The notes under the pieces: generated by a model
Seen by the model: the letters and a program-made list of their open reading frames with translations, nothing else
Told to the model about the DNA's origin: nothing
Databases searched by the model: none
In this document: positions 35,834 to 45,109 of the stretch, one piece after another
Layout of the letters: each line of letters opens with the position of its first letter
Numbering within the stretch: position 1 is the stretch's first letter
Assembly: GCA_030653435.1 (NCBI GenBank)
Contig: JAURZI010000117.1
Span: 1-50,721, forward strand
Reading direction: 5' to 3'
Length of the DNA: 50,721 nt
Source of the DNA: Methylovulum sp.
Lineage (GTDB): Bacteria > Pseudomonadota > Gammaproteobacteria > Methylococcales > Methylomonadaceae
Translations under genes and position numbers: made by a program

Positions 35834-35942
35834 TTCAGCCCGTTGGGGGTAACGCGAGGAACCCCCAACGATTGACGCTCCGATGTGTTGTACCCTCTGG
35901 GGCATCAAGGGTTCGTACCTCGCCCCAACCTACTGGGCTGAA
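35834..35942. repeat. long intergenic repeat with nested inverted arms
   Basis: Outer arms TTCAGCCC and GGGCTGAA enclose about 90 bases. Inside the left part, CGTTGGGGG and CCCCCAACG form a 9-bp stem. The piece abuts the 80-bp element directly. It looks like a palindromic intergenic repeat unit rather than a gene. Confidence 0.6.
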
Positions 35943-36062
35943 TTGTGTATGTTAGATGACAATTACAATTTTACTAAGAACCTAGTAGAATGCTGCCAAT
36001 TCAGCTATTGAAAAAGATTGCTGTCAATGAGTTTGTATGATCGTTTTATCTAAACCAAGTGT

Positions 36063-36090
36063 TTGGGTAGGAAATAAAAACGAATATAAT
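36063..36090 (+). promoter_or_regulatory. probable promoter of the ilvIHC operon
   Basis: TTGGGT, a 16-base spacer and a perfect TATAAT, 36 bases before the ilvI start. I see no leader-peptide attenuator with branched-chain codons. Confidence 0.5.
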
Positions 36091-36125
36091 CAGTATAGAA
36101 ATTATCGCTATTTATCGAGGTGAGT

Positions 36126-37862
36126 GTGGAGCTAAGCGGCGGACAAATTCTGGTGCAAAGTCTTAAAGACGAAGGTGTGGAGTATATCTTTGGTTATCCT
36201 GGCGGTGCAGTATTACATCTGTATGATGCCATTTTTCAGCAGGATGATGTCAAACATATTCTGGTCAGGCATGAGCAAGGCGCAACACATGCGGCTGACG
36301 GTTATGCAAGGGCAACCGGGAGGCCAGGTGTTGTGCTGGTGACATCGGGGCCGGGCGCCACCAATGCGATAACCGGAATTGCCACGGCTTATATGGATTC
36401 CATCCCTATGGTTGTCATATCCGGGCAGGTGTCCTTACCGGTAATAGGCAGCGATGCTTTCCAGGAAGTCGATATGGTCGGCATCAGCCGCCCCTGCGTG
36501 AAACACAATTTTTTGGTCAAAGATGTCACCAAAATAGCCGAAACCATTAAAAAAGCGTTTTATATTGCTACGACCGGCCGACCCGGCCCTGTGGTCGTCG
36601 ATATTCCCAAGGATATAACGGATCCGAAAATAAAAGTCCCTTACAAGTACCCTAAAAAAGTGTCGATACGTTCGTATAATCCGGCAGTTAGCGGGCATAA
36701 AGGCCAGATTAAGAAAGCGGTCGAATTATTATTGGCCGCCCAAAAGCCGGTCATCTATTCCGGCGGCGGCGTTGTGTTAGGGGAAGCTAGTGCGGAATTG
36801 ACCGAATTTTGCCGTTTATTGGGCTATCCGGTTACCAATACTTTGATGGGCTTAGGCGCTTATCCGTCAACCGACAAGCAGTTTATCGGCATGTTGGGCA
36901 TGCACGGCACTTATGAAGCCAATATGACGATGCATGATAGCGATGTCATTATTGCCATCGGCGCCCGTTTTGATGACCGCGTCACCGGTAAGCTGGATTT
37001 GTTTTGCCCTTATGCCAAGATCATCCATATTGATATTGATCCTGCGTCCATTTCCAAGACCGTTAAGGTCGATATTCCGATAGTCGGCGAAGTTAAGCCG
37101 GTGTTGGAACAAATGATGGAATTGATTAAAGACAGCAAACACAAACCGGACAAAACAGCGCTGGAGGCTTGGTGGCAACAAATCGACCAGTGGCGCAGCT
37201 TGCAGTGTTTGGAGTACGACCGCGACAGTCTGTTGATTAAGCCGCAATATGTCATCGAGCAGCTCTATGAAGTCACGAAAGGCGATGCCTATATTACTTC
37301 GGACGTAGGTCAGCATCAGATGTGGGCGGCGCAGTATTACCGCTTCGATAAGCCGCGTCGCTGGATTAATTCCGGCGGGCTGGGGACTATGGGGTTCGGC
37401 TTGCCTGCGGCGATTGGCGTCAAATTGGCGTTTCCCGATGCCGAGGTTGCCTGTGTCACCGGTGAAGCCAGTATCCAGATGTGCATCCAGGAATTATCGA
37501 CGGCGCTGCAATACAAGACGCCGATTAAAATCATTAACCTGAACAACCGTTACATGGGCATGGTGCGCCAATGGCAGGAATTCTCCTACGAAAGCCGTTA
37601 TTCGCATTCGTATATGGACACTATTCCCGAATTTGTACAATTGGCGGAAGCTTACGGCCATGTCGGCATGCGTATTGATAAACCCGAAGAAGTCAGGCCT
37701 GCGCTGGAAAAAGCTTTTGCCATGAAAGACCGCACGGTCTTTTTGGACATCATCACCGACCGTACGGAAAATGTTTACCCTATGATAGAAGCGGGCAAGG
37801 GGCATCACGACATGAAATTGCGGGTTGCCCTAGGGACATCAATAGACAGGGAGCTGGCATAA
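36126..37862 (+). CDS. ilvI: acetolactate synthase large subunit
   Basis: This 578-residue ThDP enzyme condenses two pyruvates to acetolactate, or pyruvate with 2-oxobutyrate, in valine, leucine and isoleucine synthesis. Blocks include [20 protein letters not shown] (catalytic Glu region), [22 protein letters not shown] and [20 protein letters not shown], the ThDP/Mg site with Glu in the GDG position as in other proteobacterial IlvI. I use the GTG at 36126 (MELSGGQIL), since GAGG stands five bases before it and related proteins begin MELSGG. A GTG at 36120 is the alternative. The stop overlaps ilvH by one base. Confidence 0.95.
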   Translation: MELSGGQILVQSLKDEGVEYIFGYPGGAVLHLYDAIFQQDDVKHILVRHEQGATHAADGYARATGRPGVVLVTSGPGATNAITGIATAYMDSIPMVVISGQVSLPVIGSDAFQEVDMVGISRPCVKHNFLVKDVTKIAETIKKAFYIATTGRPGPVVVDIPKDITDPKIKVPYKYPKKVSIRSYNPAVSGHKGQIKKAVELLLAAQKPVIYSGGGVVLGEASAELTEFCRLLGYPVTNTLMGLGAYPSTDKQFIGMLGMHGTYEANMTMHDSDVIIAIGARFDDRVTGKLDLFCPYAKIIHIDIDPASISKTVKVDIPIVGEVKPVLEQMMELIKDSKHKPDKTALEAWWQQIDQWRSLQCLEYDRDSLLIKPQYVIEQLYEVTKGDAYITSDVGQHQMWAAQYYRFDKPRRWINSGGLGTMGFGLPAAIGVKLAFPDAEVACVTGEASIQMCIQELSTALQYKTPIKIINLNNRYMGMVRQWQEFSYESRYSHSYMDTIPEFVQLAEAYGHVGMRIDKPEEVRPALEKAFAMKDRTVFLDIITDRTENVYPMIEAGKGHHDMKLRVALGTSIDRELA

Positions 37863-38353
37863 TGAGGCATATCATTTCGATACTGATTGAAAACGAATCC
37901 GGCGCATTGTCGCGGGTCGCCGGGCTGTTCTCGGCGCGCGGCTATAATATTGAATCGCTGGCCGTAGCGGTTACCGAAGATCCCAGCCTGTCGAGAATAA
38001 CGCTGGTCACGCGCGGTAATGAAGACATTATCGAGCAGATTACCAAGCAATTGAATAAATTGATCGACGTGGTCAAATTAATCGACTTGGCGGAGTCCGA
38101 CCATATCGAACGCGAACTGATGATGGTCAAGATTAAAACCAGCGAGCACACCCGTGCTGAAATCAGAAGTTTGGCAGACATATTTCGCGGTAAAATTCTC
38201 GACGTGACGCCGACGTCTTATGTCGTTGAAATCACCGGACCGTCGGAAAAGCTGGATGCGTTTGTCGCGGCTATAGAACCGGAAACGATTGTCGAAGTGG
38301 TCCGCTCGGGCCCTACCGGTATATCAAGAGGCGAAAAAGGGCTGCATTTATAA
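37862..38353 (+). CDS. ilvH: acetolactate synthase regulatory subunit
   Basis: This 163-residue small subunit stimulates the catalytic subunit and confers valine feedback inhibition. It has an N-terminal ACT domain (RHIISILIENESGALSRVAGLFSARGYNIESLAV) and a C-terminal domain with ELMMVKIKTSEHTRAEIRSLADIFRGKILDVTPTSYVVEITG. The length and start match IlvH. TAATG overlap with ilvI indicates coupled translation of the two subunits. Confidence 0.96.
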   Translation: MRHIISILIENESGALSRVAGLFSARGYNIESLAVAVTEDPSLSRITLVTRGNEDIIEQITKQLNKLIDVVKLIDLAESDHIERELMMVKIKTSEHTRAEIRSLADIFRGKILDVTPTSYVVEITGPSEKLDAFVAAIEPETIVEVVRSGPTGISRGEKGLHL

Positions 38354-38389
38354 TACCCTGCGCCAACCACCACACACTTTTAACATTAA

Positions 38390-39424
<1,035 letters not shown>

Positions 39425-39468
39425 GCTATTGCAAGCCTGAGTTTGCCTATTATTCACGCTACCAAGGA

Positions 39469-39510
39469 ACCGTCGAGCATTTCCCGCCAGGGAAATACGG
39501 CGGTTTTTTT
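39469..39510 (+). terminator. rho-independent terminator of the ilv operon
   Basis: A long stem built from ACCG.CG...ATTTCCC, loop gcca, GGGAAAT.CGGCGGT, then seven T residues, 45 bases after ilvC. Confidence 0.85.
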
Positions 39511-39593
39511 ATTATGTGGTGCAGCGCCATTCCAGTCGCAGGTGCGTGGATTTCATGAATGTTCAATCTCCGCAACCTGGGAAATAACGTAAT

Positions 39594-40325
39594 ATGGGCG
39601 AAGACAACGATATAGCGTTAACACCTGGGTTCGGTGCTGACAGCCAGCACGAGATTGGGCGGTTTATTCCTGCCGACATATTGGAACTGTACGAAGTGCA
39701 TAGCTATAAACATGCTGCGGCAATCCTGCATAACAGCTATCCTGATGAACTGGCGGAAATTATCGGTGCTTTGCGCCAGTTCCGGTTAACAGTCAACGAC
39801 ATTTTGAAGCCTGGCGGTAATGAGTCCGATATACCAAAACGCATTTCATCATTGCTTAGGCCTTTAGGCTGGTATGAAACGCGTATCAAAGGGGATCTGC
39901 TGATAACAATGGAGATTCATCAAGAACATGAGACCCGCTCAGGGAAGAACAAGACGGTTTTGCAACACCCTATCAAGCGTGATAATTATCTTGATGGGCA
40001 TAAAGTTGATTACGTGAAAAAAAGCGTCGCTTTCGACCTTGAATGGAACAGCAAGGACCAGACATTTGACCGTGATTTATACGCCTTCCGGGCATTCTCC
40101 GATTGCGGACTGATCGGGGCGGGGATTCTTCTGACCCGAAGCGCAGCGTTGAATCCTGTATTTTCAAAATTGGGCGTCAAAGCAAAATATGGCGCATCCA
40201 CCACCTGGATGGGTAAACTGCTTTACAGAATGAACGCAGGTCGCCACGGTGGTTGCCCTGTTTTGATATTCGGCATCACGCCTAACATTATTACTGATTT
40301 ATCAGCTAGCGCAGCCCCTCAATGA
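39594..40325 (+). CDS. BglII/BstYI-family type II restriction endonuclease
   Basis: This 243-residue protein matches the BglII/BstYI endonuclease family. The C-terminal half contains GHKVDYVKKSVAFDLEWNSKDQTFDRDLYAFRAF (about 141-174), which carries the acidic active-site residues, then GAGILLTRS. BglII cuts AGATCT and BstYI cuts RGATCY; specificity of this one cannot be read off. It lies just upstream of, and overlaps by four bases (ATGA), an MT-A70 methyltransferase, so the two form a restriction-modification unit with the endonuclease first. The pair lies directly after the ilv operon terminator and was probably acquired. Confidence 0.87.
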   Translation: MGEDNDIALTPGFGADSQHEIGRFIPADILELYEVHSYKHAAAILHNSYPDELAEIIGALRQFRLTVNDILKPGGNESDIPKRISSLLRPLGWYETRIKGDLLITMEIHQEHETRSGKNKTVLQHPIKRDNYLDGHKVDYVKKSVAFDLEWNSKDQTFDRDLYAFRAFSDCGLIGAGILLTRSAALNPVFSKLGVKAKYGASTTWMGKLLYRMNAGRHGGCPVLIFGITPNIITDLSASAAPQ

Positions 40326-40966
40326 GCAAACAGCAAACAGCAGCGGATAGCCTGTTATCCCAGCTTGGCGACAAAAAATATAAAACCATACTCGCCGACC
40401 CGCCTTGGCAGTTTCAGAACCGTACCGGGAAAATGGCGCCGGAACATAAACGATTGTCGCGCTACGAAACGATGAAGCTGCCCGATATTATTGAGCTTCC
40501 GGTTGCTGAAATCGTCGAGGACACCGCCCATCTTTACCTTTGGGTGCCCAACGCGTTACTCCCAGACGGATTGGCTGTCATGCAGGCTTGGGGCTTCGAG
40601 TATAAGTCCAATCTGATTTGGCATAAAATCAGAAAAGACGGCGGACCGGACGGTCGGGGCGTCGGGTTTTATTTTCGTAATGTAACCGAAATCATTTTGT
40701 TTGGTGTGCGCGGGAAAAATGCTAGAACACTTGCCCCCGGCAGACGGCAAGTCAATTTTCTGGCTACCCGGAAAAGGGAGCACTCCCGTAAGCCGGATGA
40801 ACAATACGAGCTGATTGAATCATGTAGCCCCGGCCCTTACTTGGAGTTGTTTGCGCGCGGCGAACGGGTGGGCTGGGATGTTTGGGGCAACCAGGCCGAT
40901 GACAGTTATGCGCCCAACTGGTCTACTTATGCCAACCATTCTCAGGCGGATGGATTTACCGTGTAA
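40322..40966 (+). CDS. MT-A70 family DNA adenine methyltransferase
   Basis: This 214-residue methyltransferase has the catalytic DPPW in YKTILADPPWQFQNRTG (about residue 25), AHLYLWVPNALLPDGL and the C-terminal SAM-binding EQYELIESCSPGPYLELFARGER. MT-A70 proteins methylate N6 of adenine. Coupled to the BglII-type endonuclease, it is expected to protect the host DNA at the endonuclease's site. Because it is translated after the endonuclease with overlap, both are made together. M.BglII itself is a cytosine-N4 enzyme, so the partner type differs from the classical pair. Confidence 0.9.
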   Translation: MSKQQTAADSLLSQLGDKKYKTILADPPWQFQNRTGKMAPEHKRLSRYETMKLPDIIELPVAEIVEDTAHLYLWVPNALLPDGLAVMQAWGFEYKSNLIWHKIRKDGGPDGRGVGFYFRNVTEIILFGVRGKNARTLAPGRRQVNFLATRKREHSRKPDEQYELIESCSPGPYLELFARGERVGWDVWGNQADDSYAPNWSTYANHSQADGFTV

Positions 40967-41055
40967 AGTCCTGGCATCATGCCGCGACAATGGCTTTGTA
41001 CATCGGTGCCATTATTTTTTATTTCCACCCCACGCTTTTTCGAGTCCAGCTTGAT

Positions 41056-42762
41056 ATGAAAATCTTTGCAACCGTAATATCTATCCTATTGCTTACCGGC
41101 TTATTGGGCTGGCTGTCTAACTTGCCTCAGGATGCCGGGCCCGATGTTCCGCAAGGCAAACTGAACAGCTTGTCTTTTGCGCCATTTCGCGAAGGGCAAG
41201 GGCCTATGGACGGCATTTTCCCTACGCCTGAACAAATCGATGCCGATTTGCGCCTGATGGGCGAAAAAACCCATTCTATACGGACGTATGCCAGCGCAGA
41301 AGGCACGATGCCGGCAATCCCGGCTTTAGCGCGTAAATACGGCTTGACGATGATCCAGGGGGCTTGGCTCGGCGGCGTCAAAAAAGGCAATAAACTGGAA
41401 GTCGACGAGCTGATACGTTCCGCCAACGCCAACCCCGACGTCATCAAGAGGGTCATCGTCGGCAATGAAGTGTTGTTGCGCGGCGATCTGGAGCCTGAAG
41501 AACTGATCAAGTACATACGCGAAGTCAAACAGGCGGTGAAACAACCCGTGTCTTATGCCGATGTTTGGTCTATGTACATGAAGTATCCAGAGCTGATTAA
41601 GGAAGTGGATTTTATTACTATCCATATTTTGCCTTATTGGGAAGACGAACCGATTGCCGTTGACGACGCACCTGCACATATCGAACGTATTTACAAGCAT
41701 GTCCAGCAGGAAGCCAATTCCATTTCACCGAACAAGCCGATATTGATAGGCGAGTCGGGATGGCCTAGCGTAGGCAAACAACGCGGCTGGGCAGTGCCCG
41801 GCGTCGTCAATGAAGCCAAATTTATCCGTGGCTTAATCAAAGTCGCCAATGCCAACGGCTTTGATTACAACATTGTCGAGGCTATCAACCAATCCTGGAA
41901 AAGCGAACTGGAAGGTGTGGTCGGCGCAAACTGGGGCTTGTTTTCTGTGGATAGGCAGGAAGTGTTTCCGCTGACCGGCAAGGTCTACGAACATCCTGGA
42001 TGGTATCGCGGTTTGCTGCTTGCAACCCTGGTCTTCCTCGCGCTAGTAACGATTTGCCGCAAACCGTTACTAGCCTTACCGACGGTACGAATGGCAGGCC
42101 TGTTGGCGTTATTGCAAATCTTGTCCGTGCTCTGGGTTCAGCAAGCCGAGTTCTTGTGGTATACCAGCTATAGCAGTTGGCAACGCCTGTTCACAGCAAC
42201 CATCCTGGGTGCCAATGCGCTCTTGGCCGGTTTAATGATGCAGCGGGCATACGGCTTGCTCTCAGGGCAGGCCGCCGATCCTAAAAAATCGGCCTGGTTA
42301 TATGGCATTTACATTCTATTTGCCGGGTTTGCTGTGTTTAAAACCTTTTTCCTGGCCGTCAGCGGCCGCTATATCAGTTATCCTATCATCGCGATGTATG
42401 CGCCTGTGGTCGGTGTTTCCGCATTAATGCTGATACGATATGCCACTGACCGGCACTGGACGGCAGGCGCGTTCGGATTTGACGGCTTGGCGGGTCACAC
42501 GCATGACAAGGCCTATCAGGACAACTGGATGGGCTATGCGCTGCTCACTATCGGTGTTGCCTTGATAATGGGCGAAACCTGGGCGTTCATGGACAGCCGC
42601 GACCTGATTCTCGCATACCCTGATGTGGGTGCGAGAATCGGCATGGCCGTCGCGTTTACCGTGACCAACTGCCAGTTGCTCATGTGGCTGTGCTGTTTGA
42701 TCGTGCTCGCCTTGCCTTTATTGCTGAGCGGTCATAAACCCGCGTCGGCTTCTATGGCGTGA
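41056..42762 (+). CDS. GH17-like membrane beta-1,3-glucan enzyme
   Basis: This 568-residue protein has an N-terminal membrane anchor (3-18), a GH17-like catalytic domain (about 30-310) and a C-terminal part with about seven or eight membrane helices. The catalytic glutamates are in RVIVGNEVLLRGD (about 138) and ILIGESGWPSVGKQRGWAVPG (about 233). Relatives are glucanases or transglycosylases that act on beta-glucans, including those tied to cyclic glucan synthesis. I chose the ATG at 41056 because it gives a normal membrane signal. An ATG at 40990 is in frame. No glucan synthase gene lies next to it. Confidence 0.8.
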   Translation: MKIFATVISILLLTGLLGWLSNLPQDAGPDVPQGKLNSLSFAPFREGQGPMDGIFPTPEQIDADLRLMGEKTHSIRTYASAEGTMPAIPALARKYGLTMIQGAWLGGVKKGNKLEVDELIRSANANPDVIKRVIVGNEVLLRGDLEPEELIKYIREVKQAVKQPVSYADVWSMYMKYPELIKEVDFITIHILPYWEDEPIAVDDAPAHIERIYKHVQQEANSISPNKPILIGESGWPSVGKQRGWAVPGVVNEAKFIRGLIKVANANGFDYNIVEAINQSWKSELEGVVGANWGLFSVDRQEVFPLTGKVYEHPGWYRGLLLATLVFLALVTICRKPLLALPTVRMAGLLALLQILSVLWVQQAEFLWYTSYSSWQRLFTATILGANALLAGLMMQRAYGLLSGQAADPKKSAWLYGIYILFAGFAVFKTFFLAVSGRYISYPIIAMYAPVVGVSALMLIRYATDRHWTAGAFGFDGLAGHTHDKAYQDNWMGYALLTIGVALIMGETWAFMDSRDLILAYPDVGARIGMAVAFTVTNCQLLMWLCCLIVLALPLLLSGHKPASASMA

Positions 42763-42866
42763 TCGTCGGGCACCGAGCTGCGGGGTAACCAAAAAGCTCA
42801 GCAATGCGCTATTTTTCTGGCGGCGGCAGTTAGTGTGCCAAGGTTCCAGGGGAATGATCTACCGGA

Positions 42867-44255
42867 TTATCCCCATTGTGATTTACGTACGCTAAAGCTG
42901 CGCCCTTTAATTTTGCCGTTTTTTAAGCGGCTAAGCGCCTCATCAACGCTATCGCGTTTGATAGCGACGTAGGCATGGGCATCAAAAATATCAATTTTGC
43001 CGACTTCGCTGCCTGCGAGACCGGCGTCGCCAGTCAATGCTCCCAAGATATCGCCCGGACGCACTTTGTTTTTACGTCCGCCATCTATCCACAAGGTCAC
43101 CATCGGCGGCTCAAAGCGCGGTTCGTAGCGCATGACAAAAGGCGCCACGTCATCCCAGCGGACAGGGCTAGCCTGATAGGCTTCAATCGCCTTAACGCGG
43201 TCCAGTTCCTGTTGGGTGGCTAAACTCAATGCCAGCCCTTTGCTGCCTGCACGACCGGTGCGGCCAATACGGTGCACATAGATCTCGGCATCCCAGGGTA
43301 GTTCGTAATTGATTACGGCCTGCAATTCTTTAATATCCAAGCCACGTGCCGCCACATCGGTGGCCACCAGAACAGAGCAGCTTTTATTGGCAAAACGCAC
43401 CAGCACTTGGTCCCTGTGCTTTTGTTCCAGGTCACCGTGCAATGCCTGTACGGAAAAGCCGCAGTTTTCCAGGGCGCCGGCCACGTCCTGGCAGTCTTTT
43501 TTAGTGTTGCAAAATACCACGGTCGATTCAGGGCGGTAATAGACCAAGAGATAGCCCAAAGCAGAGACCCGTTTCGCTTTGTCTACTGAATAAAAACGTT
43601 GCTCTATGACGCTGTCGTGATGGCTACTGTCTATGCTCACGGAAATGGGTTCGATTTGGAAGGCCTTGCTGATCTCGCGTATCGGGTCAGAATAAGTGGC
43701 CGAAAACAGCAAGGTTTGTCTTTGCTTCGGCGCGTAGGAAATGACATCTTTAATGACCTCTTCAAAACCCATGTCGAGCATCCGGTCGGCCTCGTCAAGC
43801 ACAAGAACCCTTAGCTTGTCGAGGCGTAAACTGCGTTTTCTCAAGTGTTCCTGTAAGCGTCCGGGCGTGCCGACTACAATATGCACGCCATGCTCCAGAG
43901 AAGCCAGCTGCGGGCCTAGCGGCACGCCGCCGCATAGTGACAGCACTTTACAGTTTTGGGTATGACGCAATAACCTGCGGATTTCTTTGGTCACTTGGTC
44001 GGCGAGTTCCCGCGTCGGGCAAATCACCAGGGCTTGTATGTTAAAACGGCTAAAATCCAGCCGCGATATCAAGCCTATGCCGAAGGCGGCCGTTTTACCG
44101 CTGCCGGTTTTAGCTTGGGCAATCACATCCCGACCTGCCAATATATGCGGCAAGGTTTCTGCCTGGATGGGGGTCAGATGGCTATAACCTATGGATTTAA
44201 TGTTTTCCAGCAGGGCGGGGCTTAAGGGTAACGAAGAAAATTCAGCAGTGTTCAC
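42867..44255 (-). CDS. dbpA: ATP-dependent RNA helicase DbpA
   Basis: This 462-residue DEAD-box helicase acts in large-subunit ribosome assembly, guided by hairpin 92 of 23S rRNA. Motifs in order: Q motif HLTPIQAETLP, AQAKTGSGKTAAF (I), PTRELADQV (Ia), VLDEADRMLDMG (II), FSAT (III), VATDVAARGLD (V) and YVHRIGRTGRAG (VI). The C-terminal RNA-binding domain PPMVTLWIDGGRKNKVRPGDILGALTGDAGL (from about 378) is specific for DbpA. It is monocistronic. Confidence 0.95.
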   Translation of the reverse strand: MNTAEFSSLPLSPALLENIKSIGYSHLTPIQAETLPHILAGRDVIAQAKTGSGKTAAFGIGLISRLDFSRFNIQALVICPTRELADQVTKEIRRLLRHTQNCKVLSLCGGVPLGPQLASLEHGVHIVVGTPGRLQEHLRKRSLRLDKLRVLVLDEADRMLDMGFEEVIKDVISYAPKQRQTLLFSATYSDPIREISKAFQIEPISVSIDSSHHDSVIEQRFYSVDKAKRVSALGYLLVYYRPESTVVFCNTKKDCQDVAGALENCGFSVQALHGDLEQKHRDQVLVRFANKSCSVLVATDVAARGLDIKELQAVINYELPWDAEIYVHRIGRTGRAGSKGLALSLATQQELDRVKAIEAYQASPVRWDDVAPFVMRYEPRFEPPMVTLWIDGGRKNKVRPGDILGALTGDAGLAGSEVGKIDIFDAHAYVAIKRDSVDEALSRLKNGKIKGRSFSVRKSQWG

Positions 44256-44369
44256 GAAAGGGCTCTTATCAAGGGTGAAGTGGGCGTAGTGCCGTCCTTC
44301 AATGTTTTATGATAACAGATACAAGCACTTTAGTACGGCCTAGCCAAACGAAGATTGTAGGTGACTGGA

Positions 44370-44398
44370 TTGCTGTGTTAGTGTCGCCCCTGTATACT
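44370..44398 (+). promoter_or_regulatory. sigma-70-type promoter of the small secreted protein gene
   Basis: TTGCTG, exactly 17 bases, then TATACT, 32 bases before the ATG at 44430. GAGGA serves as ribosome binding site. Confidence 0.6.
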
Positions 44399-44429
44399 GC
44401 AAATTTCTACCATTGATGAGGAACAAGCC

Positions 44430-44897
44430 ATGTCCGCTAAAAAAATGTTGGCCGGTGTCACCGGTTTATTGTTAGGTTTGGGTTTGACGCAAGTCGCCCA
44501 TGCAGATATTGCTAATTTTTATGAATGCAAGGGCAAAGATGTCTCTTTGACATTCAGTACTTCGGGCATAGCCAGCTCGACGTATGCCAGCCTTTATTTG
44601 GGCAAGAAAAACTACACCGCCGATGATTCCACTCTCGAAACGCAAGCAACGGTGATGGGCGATGTTAAAACCCTGACCTTGAAATTCATACCGGATGTGG
44701 AAATCAGAAAAGCGTCCTTCATTATTCCAGAGATTAATTTAGGCCAAGATGCCAGCGGTGAGTTTGGGAATGCCAACTTTAGCAGCCAGTTGATCCTTAC
44801 CGTTATTGCGACACCTTTTATTGCCGGCCCCTACCTAGGTGTTGTCAACCCGTCCAGATACATCGATTTAAAGTGTAAAGCCTCTTTGGTTTTTTAA
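44430..44897 (+). CDS. small secreted protein of unknown function
   Basis: This 155-residue protein has a clear signal peptide (1-25, cut after THE AHA in VAHADIAN). The mature 130-residue part appears all-beta, with two cysteines (FYECKGKD near the start, LKCKASLVF at the end) that could close a disulfide. I do not recognise the family. Its own promoter and ribosome binding site are good, so it is a real gene. Confidence 0.7.
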   Translation: MSAKKMLAGVTGLLLGLGLTQVAHADIANFYECKGKDVSLTFSTSGIASSTYASLYLGKKNYTADDSTLETQATVMGDVKTLTLKFIPDVEIRKASFIIPEINLGQDASGEFGNANFSSQLILTVIATPFIAGPYLGVVNPSRYIDLKCKASLVF

Positions 44898-45109
44898 CCC
44901 GCAGGACACCGTCAACTTGGCTGGCAACGCCAGGAGGTTAGCCAAGACTGGGCGGCAAGCCCTCGCCGTCCTTTGAGTGACCCTTCATCGGGTTCAAACT
45001 ATTGTCATGGTCAGGTAATAAATAAATGGCATGCTTCCGGCTATTACAAAAGAATAGCTTTGTAATGGCAACGGAACTATTTCAACTAACCTGATAAGAG
45101 CAAATCCCA
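44898..45109. other. leader region of the phosphoesterase gene
   Basis: Contains a nested stem (CTTGGCT 44916-44922 with AGCCAAG 44940-44946, and inside it TGGC-aac-GCCA). A sigma-54-like site is at 45027-45042 and an inverted repeat ATTACAAA/TTTGTAAT at 45043-45066. Confidence 0.4.
45027..45042 (+). promoter_or_regulatory. possible sigma-54 promoter of the phosphoesterase gene
   Basis: TGGCAT-N5-CGGCT keeps the GG and GC dinucleotides at correct spacing. However, the -12 box deviates from TTGC, so this is a tentative call. Confidence 0.4.

Noticed and set aside
35719-35955. 78-codon ORF across the second MITE copy
   Set aside because: It is a translation of the palindromic repeat and the adjacent hairpin unit, not of a gene.
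36091-36125. Attenuator or T-box leader before ilvI
   Set aside because: Too short, no run of Leu/Ile/Val codons, no stem and T run between promoter and start.
36120-36125. GTG at 36120 as ilvI start
   Set aside because: The purine-rich GAGG is then part of the start itself. The GTG at 36126 has proper spacing and gives the usual MELSGG beginning.
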